A DNA stretch of 64,000 nt, from NCBI GenBank assembly GCA_022419385.1, contig JAJUBI010000002.1, forward strand, positions 2,666,001-2,730,000. The letters are read 5' to 3'. The stretch is from Paraconiothyrium sp. Pb-2020. Its lineage: Eukaryota > Ascomycota > Dothideomycetes > Pleosporales > Didymosphaeriaceae. The notes under the pieces were generated by a model, which was not told the DNA's origin, ran no database searches, and worked only from the letters and a program-made list of their open reading frames with translations. This document shows, in pieces, positions 45,411 through 56,098 of this stretch. Within the stretch, counting starts at the first letter, position 1; each line of letters begins with the position of its first letter. The position numbers and the translations under genes were made by a program.

Positions 45411-47415
45411 TTAGTCGTCCTCATCGCTGTCGCTCCCACTGTCCCACCCGTCATCGTATTCTTCTGCCATGGTCTGCAGTCCGTTGCAGATTGTTTCGCG
45501 CTCATCAATGCCGACCATGTGCATGCGGCGCACAATTTGTTCCATCGCCCGCACCTGGTCAGCTACTGCTGTACTGGTGGTAAGCCCCGAGCGCACCGCT
45601 ATCTTACGCCCTTCTCCTGTGCCGATTTTGAATATCGATGCTGGGAAGCTATTGAGAAGTGGAAAGAGCAGCGGTGTAGCGAACCTGTTCGAGTCTTGAT
45701 TAGCTTATCTTCACTAATCGCATAAATTCACAAGCAGAGCATTGGAGTAGAGAGGTGACAAGCCGTTGTGTTGACCTGACTCGTTTCGCGTACTCGGTGC
45801 CGTCGCGTAGTTAGAGAGGCCGCCGATGACATAGACAGCGGGTCTTTGATTGCAACATACCTTTGCAAAGCCGGGTCATCGCCGAACCTATCGTGAGGGT
45901 CACGGTCTTCAATCAGGTTCCAGTCGCCTCGTGCTACTTCCGCTCTGCCGAATACATGTTCTCGCTTCGTAGGGCATGACGCCCCGATCCTGTATTCCAG
46001 CGTGAAAGCATCGATATCGAAACTTGTCAGTTGCTCATCGGCTTCGCTCGTCTGATGAGACGTGATAGACCCCGCCTTCTCCGCTTGAGCGATTTGTGCA
46101 GATGCTTTCTCGGACAACACGTCTGGATCAGCGACACTGAGTTCTAGTTTGGCAACCCGACGCTTTCCAGTGCTGTTGAAAGTTGCTTCGATGTCTTGAA
46201 GAGTTCCTCTGCCACCAAGAGCAGATCGCAGGCGAGTAGATATTGTCATACTTTCCAAAGCCACCGCCTGAAGCGCTCCAACGTACCATGGTGAGGCACT
46301 ACTCAAGGAGAGGTAGGACGGAGTACTGATCGGCACATTCGAGATTGGGATGTACACAGATGACTGCTCAGCAAGTACGTGAAGAGAACGCGCCGAGTTT
46401 TCGATCTGCTGTAATCGCTTTTCCTGCTTCGTGTTAGGGGTTTTCGTGTTTGATGGACAGAGCGCATACCCTCGGGGTCGTCGTATTGCCTCCTTGATCT
46501 CCAACCCCCCACGTCCAGATACTCAACTTTCCATACTCGTCCCGTAGCCTCTCGAGCCATCCACTAGCCCATCCTCCCCAAGCATCGTCTACGCCAGTAA
46601 AGATTTGTATGCTCTGCATCCCATCGCATTCCTCAACAAAGGGTCTAAGATCTCGATCAACCAAGTCCGCATCTCGTTCCAATTTCTCGAAAAGCTCCAT
46701 GCCGACGTCCCATTTCTCGAAGGGCATCAGGCCGTCATTTACTTCGAAGTCAGACAGCTGTATTAGCGACCTAGGATGGTAGAAGACGCGCGAGTAGTCA
46801 GACCAGTAGCGTACAGAAGAAGTAGTGAGTTGAGGGGGGTCGAGGCCCGCGTCGAGGTGTGTCTGATACAGGGATGGTTGTATTGATGCAGAGCGCTGAA
46901 CGATTGGTTTCGACGGCCATACGCTAGATCGATCAATGTTGACATCTTCTTCAGGTTCGTAAAGAGCATTGACCTTCTTCATGCTGCCAAACGCGCCCTT
47001 AAGATCATAGATCAGAGCTCGCGGGGTGAATGTATCCGAGCCATCTGGAGCAATGCCAGCTCGAAAGTGGATGTCATGGTTAACTGGCGACTCGTCCTCT
47101 GGTGGATAAGTGAAGTAGGACTCCTAGGCAATGTACTCAAATCAGATAGGTTCAGTTGACCACAAGATCGCCGAGGTTGGTGGGTTGACACCCGGTCTCA
47201 GAAATGTCACTGGTGAGCTTTGTGACGGACCCTTGTGATGCGGTTGCACGGCGTTGAGGTGCGTAGTCACGATAGACACCAGAAGTAAAACCGAAGTAGG
47301 TAGGTTGGAGGGAAGAAGTTGAGCGCGGAGCGTTTGAACATACCTGCGTGTTCCAGAAATGGGTGCCCAAATAGTTGCTTTGCTGGCCGAATTGTAGCGT
47401 CAGAATTTCGTGCAT
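45411..47415 (-). CDS. DML1: DML1/Misato-type tubulin-like protein
   Basis: Misato/Dml1 proteins are tubulin- and FtsZ-related factors needed for mitochondrial distribution and inheritance. The product is 520 residues. Exons on the minus strand are 47415..47344, 47123..46470, 46423..45861 and 45684..45411. The N-terminus MHEILTLQFGQQSNYLGTHF then WNTQ|ESYFTY is diagnostic, with HDIHFRAG, TFTPRALIYDLKGAFG, LMPFEKWDVGMELFEKL and the tubulin-like SIQIFTGVDDAWGGWASGWL. The C-terminus has RFATPLLFPLLNSFPASIF and a Ser/Asp-rich acidic end. Introns 1 and 3 are long for this window (220 and 176 nt), so a small extra exon in either is possible, although the joined frames already match the family. Confidence 0.92.
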
Positions 47416-48429
47416 TGCAGCGTTAGCGGCCGCTTGCGATTGCGTAGGCTTTGCGGTCAGAGTCCCGAAGCATCCGAATCTGTTCTGGTGAAGAGGTGCG
47501 GGTGTGGCTATTGGTGGGGTGAAGTTATTTACTATGTGGCGGGGCACATGAACGCGCGGCTAGTACGATTCCAGGTCCCGTTGTTGCTTTTGTTTGACAA
47601 CTCTTAATTCGCCTCAAAATGCCTTCAAAGCATTTATTGCATTTGTACCGAGTATAGTATTATCGCAGGCTCTCAAGGTACACCAACGAGTGAAGGCGAA
47701 GGAAAGAGGTTTCACAGTGTTCGGAGAAAGAGCCGAACGCTTTGGGGGGATCGGTGTGCCGGAGGACTGACATCTGGATTATCAAGAAACCAGTTAAGGC
47801 TGCTGCGTCTGATAAAATATCCACCGAAGACTTAAGCAGGCGACTAGGGAAAAATTGCAGCAGCCGACGACGACGAAGTTGCCCTTCAGGCGGAGGAGAA
47901 GGGAACTGGCTAGAGGCAGGAAATTGGCTATAATACGGTAGGCTGGCGCGGCAATCTGGGGAAGGAAGGCATCCAGCAGGCATGGTCTCTAAGAATACAC
48001 GCCAAGGACAAAGCGCCTATACGAGAAAAGGTAACAATAGTTGAATCATGTCATTACTCGTGATTCATTCTGGCGTGATATCTTGAGCTAGCTATGAATG
48101 CAGTTTTGGGATCACACTGACTGATACCACTTGAGACATACGCTTTAGACAAATCTTCACTTATGCGGTGCCAGCTACTTGCTACAGTTTGTTAATCTGG
48201 AACAGCTTTTGTACAAAGCTTTCAGACACGAAGTCGACCTAGTGGAGGGAAAGACCACACCATCCGAGACAACGATGCTGGACGTTGGACTGACTTTTGG
48301 AGTATACGTCCTGTCCTTAACGATCGCTAGAATTACTATTGCATCCATTACACCCCTTACGTCCACGGTCGTACGTATACCTCGTAGAGAGTGTTCGGTC
48401 GTAGTTTGCAGGGCTAGCGATACCATCCG
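47416..48429. other. Intergenic, no gene seen
   Basis: This is the upstream region of DML1 followed by the 3' region of PRP18. Only short unsupported ORFs are present. Confidence 0.5.
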
Positions 48430-49506
48430 TTAGCCCATCAATTGCAGCTGATCTGTCGGCGGCCATCTCGTTTGCGCAAAGCTCAGACAGCGCTTGATGC
48501 TTTGCAAATACTTCCTCGTGAGCTCATCACTCATGATATGTGCCGCGTTCTTGTCGCTCTCGTGCAATTTTTCTCTTGCGCTTCGCTCGTGGATACCCAC
48601 CATAGTAACACCGATCGGCCACGCCGCCTTACCGATACTCAGGCGGAGGTAACCGTCGTTCGCATCCACGTATCTCCGTTCTTGCGCCGCGTGCACAATT
48701 TCAACAACAGGTTCGAGGATGCTGTCGGGCAGGTCGTACTGCTCCATCTTCTTGAAGAGTGGGCGTAGATTCTCGCGAGCTTGCACCATAGCGCTGTAGG
48801 CTTGCTTTCCAGGGTAGCTGTTCTTGACGTCGATGGTCCGTCGGGACAGTGTGTTTTCCCATTCTTCTAGCACCATTGTGAAGTAACTCGCGAGTTGTCT
48901 GAATAAGAACTCGCGACCATTCTTGTCTTTCGGTACCGTGAGCTCCACCTTCATGTCCTTCTCCGGTACCAGCTGCAGCGTTGTGGGTATTGGGCCGTCA
49001 GTCATTGTTGCCTTGAGGCTATCTGCTCCGATGCGCTTCTTGTACCGCTTCAGCCGCTGCTTGTGTGTCTCTCCAAAAAGAATCACTGGTTCCTCCAGCG
49101 CCCTCAATTTCGCAAGTAACTCCTCCTCAGCCATGTCTTCATCTTCTGGAATCGGTGTCCCGTCTTCCTCGCAGTCCGCCTTCTTCGCTGGCAGATCTGG
49201 AAGCCCCAATCGCTTTCTCCGCCTGCGCTCTTCCTCTTCCGTCTCTTCTTGCCGCATTCGCCTCGATTCCTCTGCAAACTTCCTCTGCTTCTCACGCCGC
49301 TCCTCTTCCCTTGCTGCCTCTTCCTCTTCTGCTTTCCTTTTGCGCGTTAATTTGTTCTGGCGGGCTTTCTCGGCGGCTTCTTGCTCGGCATAGTATGTGG
49401 CTTGTCGCTGCGCTTCGAGCTCTTTGCGACTGAGGAACTTCTTGTCGGGCGACTCGGTCGGTGGTGCCTTCTGCTTGGCCTTGTTGATTAACGAGGCTAG
49501 ATTCAT
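48430..49506 (-). CDS. PRP18: Pre-mRNA-splicing factor Prp18
   Basis: Prp18 is a U5-associated factor acting in the second step of splicing. This single-exon gene encodes 358 residues, starting at the ATG at 49506 (MNLASLINKAKQKAP). Residues about 30-110 form a long charged coiled coil (KARQNKLTRKRKAEEEEAAR and more). The PRP4-like segment EPVILFGETHKQRLKRYKKR follows, then the Prp18 helical domain: FLFRQLASYFTMVLEEWENT, YSAMVQARENLRPLFKKM, and the conserved loop YVDANDGYLRLSIGKAAWPI followed by GVTMVGIHERSAREKL. It is divergent from SAP18, 356 bases apart. Confidence 0.96.
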   Translation of the reverse strand: MNLASLINKAKQKAPPTESPDKKFLSRKELEAQRQATYYAEQEAAEKARQNKLTRKRKAEEEEAAREEERREKQRKFAEESRRMRQEETEEEERRRRKRLGLPDLPAKKADCEEDGTPIPEDEDMAEEELLAKLRALEEPVILFGETHKQRLKRYKKRIGADSLKATMTDGPIPTTLQLVPEKDMKVELTVPKDKNGREFLFRQLASYFTMVLEEWENTLSRRTIDVKNSYPGKQAYSAMVQARENLRPLFKKMEQYDLPDSILEPVVEIVHAAQERRYVDANDGYLRLSIGKAAWPIGVTMVGIHERSAREKLHESDKNAAHIMSDELTRKYLQSIKRCLSFAQTRWPPTDQLQLMG

Positions 49507-49862
49507 GGCGGAGTTGAATGTCGTCTTGAAAAAGCTTCGTGTACCGAAATTTATAGAGCAAGTATGAAGAAAAACAGTCAAGTTGGTTTGCGCCTGCGAT
49601 TCACTTGCGCCGGGTGGAAGATATCACCGCACCGGTGTTGCCGAGGCGCTAGTCGCGCAGCTTCCCCATGTTACCTCGACTACAGTTCGTTCTTACTGCT
49701 ATTCCACCCCCTGCAGAGCCTTCTGCTCACTAACGAACCTCAATCCTCACTTCGTCGTTAGTCTCGCCGACTTCGACGACGCGCCATTGGGAGCACTACA
49801 CCCACCGCAGTTCTCAGCCTACAGCTCCAAAGCTCTTATAGCACGCGCCCCCAAGCGCAACC
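49507..49862. promoter_or_regulatory. Divergent promoter of PRP18 and SAP18
   Basis: These 356 bases lie between two divergent start codons and must carry both promoters. No clear TATA was seen. Confidence 0.6.
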
Positions 49863-50657
49863 ATGGCCTCCCCACCGCCGCCCGCAAGAGTCGACCGCCA
49901 AACAACGACTCCCTTCCTCCTGCGTCTATTCTACAAGCAAAATGCGTTTCACCACCCGGGCGACTTCGATCCTGCACGACGCCTCCCTCAAAACCTCCAA
50001 ATTTACACTTGGCAGAGCTGCACACTGCGCGAGCTTTCCTCCCTGCTTCTCACCACATTGCCGAACCTACTTCCGCAACCGTACGCCGGTACACGTATTG
50101 CTTTCCGCCTGATATACGGGGATATGAATGGACCGCAACGGCCAGGGACACCGGCGCGGTTTACAAGCAGAGAGCTGGGAAGTGTGATCGTAGGAGCACA
50201 GACACCAACAGACGAAGAGAGGGAGATCCACGAGAAGTTTGACGTTAGTGAAGCGTTAAAGCAGCTAGATGGAGAGCCAGGGAAGAGTCTAGCAGATGCG
50301 AAGTTCGTCATTGGGGATTACGTCTCTTGCGCCATCCTCCCCCCACATGCGGACGGTAGTGTGCAAGCTGCGCCACCGCCGCCGACTGGGCCTACAAGAG
50401 GAGGACCGCCACCACGAGATGGGTACGGTGGTCGAGGTGGAAGGGAGTTCGCCAATGGCTATGGAGGGCGAGGCGGACACGAAGGGTTTGGAAGGGGCGG
50501 TAGCAGAGGCGGAGGTCGATTTGACGATAGGAGGGAATTTGGAGGCGTACCATCTGGCGAATGGCGACGAGGAGAGGCACCCCCTGAGAGGGAGCCTAGT
50601 CACGGGTGGCGTGGGGGGCGGGAAGGCGGACGCGGACGCGGAAGAGGGCGATGGTAA
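49863..50657 (+). CDS. SAP18-like protein with RGG tail
   Basis: SAP18 is a ubiquitin-like-fold protein found in Sin3-HDAC and in the ASAP/exon-junction complex. This single-exon gene encodes 264 residues. The SAP18 domain (about 15-165) reads RQTTTPFLLRLFYKQNAFH, LQIYTWQSCTLRELSSLL, IAFRLIYGDMN, LGSVIVG and DYVSCAILPP. The C-terminus (about 180-264) is Gly/Arg-rich (YGGRGG, GRGGSRGGGRF, GRGRGRGRW), an RGG-type RNA-binding tail. The tail supports a role in RNA processing as well as chromatin, fitting the neighbouring splicing factor gene, although that adjacency may be chance. Confidence 0.94.
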   Translation: MASPPPPARVDRQTTTPFLLRLFYKQNAFHHPGDFDPARRLPQNLQIYTWQSCTLRELSSLLLTTLPNLLPQPYAGTRIAFRLIYGDMNGPQRPGTPARFTSRELGSVIVGAQTPTDEEREIHEKFDVSEALKQLDGEPGKSLADAKFVIGDYVSCAILPPHADGSVQAAPPPPTGPTRGGPPPRDGYGGRGGREFANGYGGRGGHEGFGRGGSRGGGRFDDRREFGGVPSGEWRRGEAPPEREPSHGWRGGREGGRGRGRGRW

Positions 50658-51267
50658 GGTGAACTCGGCATCTTCCTGCAGTACCGTTACCTCAACTTCG
50701 AGACCGCTAGTGGCGTGCTAAAGTCGCTATGTGCTTAATACCATAGGCCTGCTGCCAGCCAGTGTTTGAGAACAGGTTTCGTCTATTGGTCGAGAAGCGG
50801 AACACTTCAACCCTTCCTGCAAGCGCTGCCTAGAGGGACCGGAGGACTACGTGGATGTGCTCATTGAGGACTACGTCTTGCATATTAGTTGGTGTTAGCT
50901 TAGGGGCACCTAACTGGCCATCCTCCCTCGACATGCAAGCGGCTCAAGATTATGCAATGCATGGCCCAGCCCGTATGATAGTCATCGGACACTACTGTAG
51001 GGCAGAACAGCGCACTCAGTTGTGGGAGAGTCTCAAAGAGGACTTCCAGAATATCGTAACAGTCGCTTTATACCGCTGGGGCACATTGTGCCAACATGGA
51101 ATGGTAGTCATTCATATAACCCGTTAAGTCTAGTGTCTAATTCATTAGATAATTTTGTACATGTTGAACATCATGGCCCGATTGCTCAGTTACTACTTGT
51201 TCGCCGTCTTGCTTCTTTGTTGCACTTGCGCCATTTATATACATAAGGAATGCGATCACTCAGGCTG
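50658..51267. other. Convergent intergenic region, no gene seen
   Basis: These 610 bases lie between the 3' ends of SAP18 and the hydrolase gene. No supported feature was found. Confidence 0.5.
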
Positions 51268-54039
51268 TCACACTGGTGTCTCACCCTGTTCAGCCGCTTT
51301 TCCTTTCAGTGCAGCCTCGCCTAAACCAATGCCCCTCTTCCTCGCGCCCATCACAGCATAGAGACACTTGCCCACCGCCTCGAGATCTCCTAAAAGCGTG
51401 ACGTGACCCCTCTCGCTTGGCACCATTCCACCACGAACTACGCTGTAGCCTTGCGGTACCATGGCTGCCTTTGCCAAGACGACACCGTCTCCGCTCGCGA
51501 AAGCAAGTTCGTCATACACGTCTGCACGCTTGATTGCTTCTCGACTTTCCACTTTCGCCCCATATACCGTAGGTGTGGACTTGCCGTAGATGAGTGCAAT
51601 GGGTGGGTAGACGTTGGACGCAGTGTGCTCCGGGCGATGATCGAGCTCTTGCTTGAATTGCTTGATCTCAGCAAGTGTGCGGCTAAGGTAGGCGACTGCT
51701 TGATCATGCGGGATCGTACTAGTGAAGGCAGGCGAAGGATGCGCAATATCTGTCTGCATCTTAGGCTCGAAACCACTCGCCTGTGCGCCGCCTTCCGCCA
51801 CCTTGTCAGCAGCGTTCCGAGCGGTGTCTCGGATAGTCGTGGCGGACAAATTGGGCGAGGTGTTAGAACCTGTAGTGTTGTCGTCGCCTTTCGATATGCC
51901 CATGCTATTCTTGCGAGACGGTAGCGTTGGGAGGGCTTGCGACATGGCGTTCAGCAAGCCGCTCACGCTCAAATTCGAGCTAGGTGCTGGGGCCGGCGCT
52001 GGTAAAGCTGGAGCGATACACGGCGACAGCCTGTACTCCCCCCACGACTTGGGATCGAAGAAGTCCACGCGGTACTCTTCTTTGGTATGCTTGTTGAAGA
52101 AGCATTGTCCATCTAAAGGCAAGAGTACGTAAGAGGTGCGAATCGTGAAGTTCACTTGCGCTGTCAGTACGCGTGACGAAAGTAGGACATCGTCTCCATT
52201 TCTCAAAGGTCCCAGAATGTTGATGCATCTCTGAGGCACGCCGGCATAAACAACACCCGCTACAAGGTCCGGCCGTTCATTGATCACGTGACGGGTGATT
52301 AGTCCACCCAAGGAATGCGCAACGATAATGGCGCCGCGTTTCTCTGCGGATACGCCCGGCTGATTGCATGGTAGATTCTCAAGGTATTGGATCATACGCC
52401 GGCTAAGTAGATGTGGTGACAGTCTCCAATCGTATCCGTAGTCGTGTACTCTCAGACGACCATTTCTGGCGTTGTCACATGCTCGCAAGCGTTTGAAGAG
52501 ACGTTTTGCAATATCAACAGGTCCGATGTGCGTAAGCATGCCACCAGGGATGATGCGCTCCTCCATAGACTCTTCGTCTTCAGGGTTAAGTCCAATTTCG
52601 AGGTCCACCTTGCGAAGATTGAGACCAACTTTGATAGGAACCCAAAGTTGGCGATGAGGTGGTTCAGCGGAGCGAAGGATAGAGCCTCGGTAGCCGCCAA
52701 GGATGACCAGATCGCCTTCGAGATCGTTGAGGGCTGCTGTAAAGTAGGGATGCGATGCTGCGCTCCCAGCACTCATGCCTTTCGCATCCGGTGGGGCCTC
52801 TTTGGCCCTTGACCGCCGTAAGGAGGTTCGTCTTAGCGGTGCATTGGCATTGTTGGCAAGGAAGCTGACACGCACATTGGAGGATGCGTCTCCGTTCGCT
52901 GTTCGTGGCGTTGATACGCCGTTTTGTTTTCGAAATAAGTCATCCCTAGAAGAGAAGCTGAAGTTAGGCATAGAAGGAACAGAGAGTTTGAAGTTTGAGT
53001 CTTGCCAGCTATCCTTAATCGCCTTCAGTCGGCTATTCACTTGCTCCGACACATGCTCGAATCGTGAATCGTCTCCAAGCGAGGAGGCAATCGATCGCGA
53101 ACGGTAAGGCAGGAGCGAGCCCTCTGAATTTGATCTGCGGAGGGCTGGTGATGGTCGTTTGTTAAGCTCATCGGGCGCTTCTGGAGGAGTAATGGTTGCG
53201 TCTGTGTCCTCCGTATCCCCATTTGTCTCTTGACCGGAGTTCTGCTGCGCAAGGAGGCCGGTAGCGGCATCCTGCGGTCGGCTGAAGCTGCGTGGGCGTG
53301 TTGGTTTCGACAGAGGAGTGCCATCGTGCTGCGAGAGGAACTCGTTTGGTCCGCAGCGCAGAGGCGGAGAGACGCGCTTGCGGTATTGAGATGAATGTGC
53401 AGAGGGATGGCGGCCAACACTGTCAAAGGAAGACACAGAAAAACTTGGAAGGGAAAAATTGAGTAGGCTCGACGTCTTTGGCATAGACGGCAGATTGAAT
53501 GGTATATACTTCTTCAGGTAGTCACTTGCGCCCCCAGACATTGTACGTCGCCTAGATTTATTGTTGAGGGTATCGCGTAGCGCAGCTCGGTGGTTGTCTT
53601 GTTTGGTGAACATTTTGGGTTGAGCCCGCCACGGTGAGGGCAAACGGTCAAGACGTTCCTTCTCCGAATCTTTCGCATGGTGGTTTTGCTCTGTGGCAAA
53701 TGAACTGGCTGTCTCGCTATGAGACTGGCGAGGTATAGGCGGTGGGCTCTGATCTCCGGGCTGTTCCCAGCCCTCGAAGAGTGCACCGCCATCGCTTTCC
53801 TCGAGTGCGGCCGCCTTCTCCGCAGCTGGTGTCTTGGGAGAGGTCAAGCGCGTCTGCTGCTGGCCAATGCTAACACCTATGGCCGACTGCACTGTCTCTA
53901 GCTGTAGCGTCCGCTCTTCGGGGGTCTCGTCTTCGGAAGGAGTGAGGTCGCCATCCACAATGGACGCGAAGTGGATGTCTGCGAGGGCATTTTGGCGGGT
54001 TTGCGGCGCATCGGTCGCCGTGGTCGCGTGCCCTTCCAT
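51268..54039 (-). CDS. LCAT/PGAP1-like alpha/beta hydrolase
   Basis: This is a single-exon gene of 923 residues, probably a lipid acyltransferase or phospholipase. Residues 1 to about 440 are Ser/Pro-rich and disordered. The hydrolase core follows: GDLVILGGYRGSILR, RQLWVPIKVGLNLRKVDLEI, VHDYGYDWRLSPH, the nucleophile elbow IIVAHSLGGLITRHVINERP (Ser in AHSLGG), VVYAGVPQRCINILGPL, then likely acid and base residues in FASGDGVVLAKA (Asp) and ERGHVTLLGD (His). A Ser/Thr/Asn-rich insert sits between the elbow half and the acid/base half. No signal peptide or membrane segment is seen. The substrate is not predictable from sequence alone. Confidence 0.88.
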   Translation of the reverse strand: MEGHATTATDAPQTRQNALADIHFASIVDGDLTPSEDETPEERTLQLETVQSAIGVSIGQQQTRLTSPKTPAAEKAAALEESDGGALFEGWEQPGDQSPPPIPRQSHSETASSFATEQNHHAKDSEKERLDRLPSPWRAQPKMFTKQDNHRAALRDTLNNKSRRRTMSGGASDYLKKYIPFNLPSMPKTSSLLNFSLPSFSVSSFDSVGRHPSAHSSQYRKRVSPPLRCGPNEFLSQHDGTPLSKPTRPRSFSRPQDAATGLLAQQNSGQETNGDTEDTDATITPPEAPDELNKRPSPALRRSNSEGSLLPYRSRSIASSLGDDSRFEHVSEQVNSRLKAIKDSWQDSNFKLSVPSMPNFSFSSRDDLFRKQNGVSTPRTANGDASSNVRVSFLANNANAPLRRTSLRRSRAKEAPPDAKGMSAGSAASHPYFTAALNDLEGDLVILGGYRGSILRSAEPPHRQLWVPIKVGLNLRKVDLEIGLNPEDEESMEERIIPGGMLTHIGPVDIAKRLFKRLRACDNARNGRLRVHDYGYDWRLSPHLLSRRMIQYLENLPCNQPGVSAEKRGAIIVAHSLGGLITRHVINERPDLVAGVVYAGVPQRCINILGPLRNGDDVLLSSRVLTAQVNFTIRTSYVLLPLDGQCFFNKHTKEEYRVDFFDPKSWGEYRLSPCIAPALPAPAPAPSSNLSVSGLLNAMSQALPTLPSRKNSMGISKGDDNTTGSNTSPNLSATTIRDTARNAADKVAEGGAQASGFEPKMQTDIAHPSPAFTSTIPHDQAVAYLSRTLAEIKQFKQELDHRPEHTASNVYPPIALIYGKSTPTVYGAKVESREAIKRADVYDELAFASGDGVVLAKAAMVPQGYSVVRGGMVPSERGHVTLLGDLEAVGKCLYAVMGARKRGIGLGEAALKGKAAEQGETPV

Positions 54040-55297
54040 TGTGTTGCTGAGGGCTCGTAAGGAAAGGTGGCATTGAGCGAAAGGTCGGGCTCAGGCTCAA
54101 TGTGGACTCAATTGCGGTGGCAGTGTCTGGCTGTGTATCCGCGCGCTCCCGTAAGCCTTGACTGGCCGATCCCAGACAATACCCTCAGAACGGGGGCGAA
54201 TCAAGGGAATAACGAGACACGGAGCCATGTTGAAGTTGAACGAGTGTCAAGCTAGGATCACACGCCTTCCGTCATTCCGTAGTGGAAGGCGTCGATGAGC
54301 AGTTGCGGCCACGACCCCGCGCCACAAACAAGAAACGCCAAGTGAACGGGTTCGTCCCCACCGTTCGCCCTGCGTCTAAGCCTGGTGTCATCCACGCTCG
54401 CATCCTTGAAGCTTGTCATTCCTCAGCTATCCACGACAAGTCTTTGTCTACTGCACCAATTCGCTTCTGTGTGACGCGTGCTCGGCCGCAGTGTCAGCCA
54501 GCGCCCGCAGCTCGCTAAATTTGTGGCACTGACATCACTTTACCTGCTAACATGCGCCAGTCTTATAGCTCGTATGCGTACGCGACACGTCTGCACAGCC
54601 AGGAATTGTCTTTTGGGGCATGTTTTTGTACTCTCGGGAAGAGTTTGTGGAAACATTCGGGGCCACTTATTACGCATCGCGATGGAGTAACTCGCATCAA
54701 CAGCTTTCCCCAGTGCTGACCATACAATGACATACTTTCTGACACCGCACTTATCGGAGCATTTGGTCAGCTGGAAGGTGGAAGATGTTCCCTTTTGCCG
54801 AACTAAACAGTAGAAGCACGATACCCGGTTATCAACCGATGAGGATTGGTCATCGCAGCTTGACCATGCCTATTAGGTCGTTCAGCGAAAGCAACATGTC
54901 AAACGGATCCCTTGCGATATCGAACATTGCAAGAATACACGCACTAGGAATTCCTGCATAGGACAAAATGAGCAAGAAGTCGGTCACAATCTATCAATGT
55001 CGGCCGGTTGAACAACATCTGCTGGAGCCGAAGTCCGCATTCCCCTGCGACGAATAGCCCTTAGACATGGTGCAGTGGCTGCCGTAAGCCTATGGCTGTT
55101 GAAATATGCACTTCCTGTCTCTTGGCAGTCTATTGAGCAGACTACCATGTCCTGTCTAAGACTTGAACCCCAAATCATAAGTCTCCGAACACCGATGGTG
55201 AACTTGACAGATATAGGATGCTGTGCGGACACATCCAGCTGGAAGTCTCGTCTCTTCACGTTCCTGATTCCGATTCCTACGCAGGCAACTTCTCGCC
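54040..55297. other. Divergent upstream region, no gene seen
   Basis: These 1.26 kb lie between the divergent starts of the hydrolase and the acidic-tailed protein gene. Only short ORFs were seen, with no recognisable motif. Confidence 0.5.
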
Positions 55298-56098
55298 ATG
55301 GTCACCATGTCAGAGACAGTTCTTCTGCCAGCACCTGGGACCTCCGGTTCTATTAAAATCGGACAGTTGCTCGCAGATCCCCTGAGTCCCAATGTCAACT
55401 CTTATCACAACGAAAACGATGCCCTCCCGTTGAGAGTACCTACAATACAGATTGGGTTCGAAGAAACCGTCCATTGTGATGCTGCGGGCCGGTTCATTGG
55501 ACGACATTTGCACTCTTCGAAGGAGGGTTCGGTCCTTGTCCAGGCTGATCAAATGTCTTATACAGCCCTAAGAGATTCTCTTTCGGCCTTTCGCTATACT
55601 AGTCGACGAGCATCCAGCCAAGCTTACCTACACCAGGCGGCTCTTCGACGTCAACCGCTTTACTACGTCACTGCCATCCAAACGTTGTCTAATCCACGTT
55701 TCACGAATGATGATCCTGGTTGCCCAACATCTTCAAACCCTCGAGTTCGTCGTCAAGATTCAGGAATAGCTCTCAATGAGCAGGACGATAACGTCATCCT
55801 AAGGCTCGAATTGAGAAAGGTATACTGCCGGATCGCCTCGCCGGAAGACCCACAACGACCAAGCGACGTTGACTATGCATACAAATACTACAGACTCCAG
55901 GGAGAAGAAGAACGCCAACTAGCTATCGGGCTCGGACCCGCTGTGAAATCGGGCGAATTTCGGACTCTCCTTGGTAGTTGGAGCGACGCAGACTACACTG
56001 ACGCGAGCACCGATTCGGATTCCTTCGATGACGATGAAGACGAAGGATGTATGTGCTGTTCATCTTCGATCGCTAATGCGTCTTACCGGCAGTACTGA
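55298..56098 (+). CDS. Unrecognised protein with acidic C-terminus
   Basis: I do not recognise this gene. It is a single exon from an ATG at 55298 (a second ATG lies three codons later) encoding 266 residues. No signal peptide or membrane helix is evident. The body is of mixed composition, with phrases such as LRVPTIQIGFEETVHCDAAG, YYVTAIQTLSNPRF and NVILRLELRKVYCRIASPED, followed by a Tyr pair (YAYKYYRLQGEEERQL). The C-terminus is strongly acidic (DADYTDASTDSDSFDDDEDE), then GCMCC, where clustered Cys could be palmitoylated or bind metal. Length without a stop and the consistent acidic tail argue for a real gene. Function is unknown. Confidence 0.65.
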   Translation: MVTMSETVLLPAPGTSGSIKIGQLLADPLSPNVNSYHNENDALPLRVPTIQIGFEETVHCDAAGRFIGRHLHSSKEGSVLVQADQMSYTALRDSLSAFRYTSRRASSQAYLHQAALRRQPLYYVTAIQTLSNPRFTNDDPGCPTSSNPRVRRQDSGIALNEQDDNVILRLELRKVYCRIASPEDPQRPSDVDYAYKYYRLQGEEERQLAIGLGPAVKSGEFRTLLGSWSDADYTDASTDSDSFDDDEDEGCMCCSSSIANASYRQY

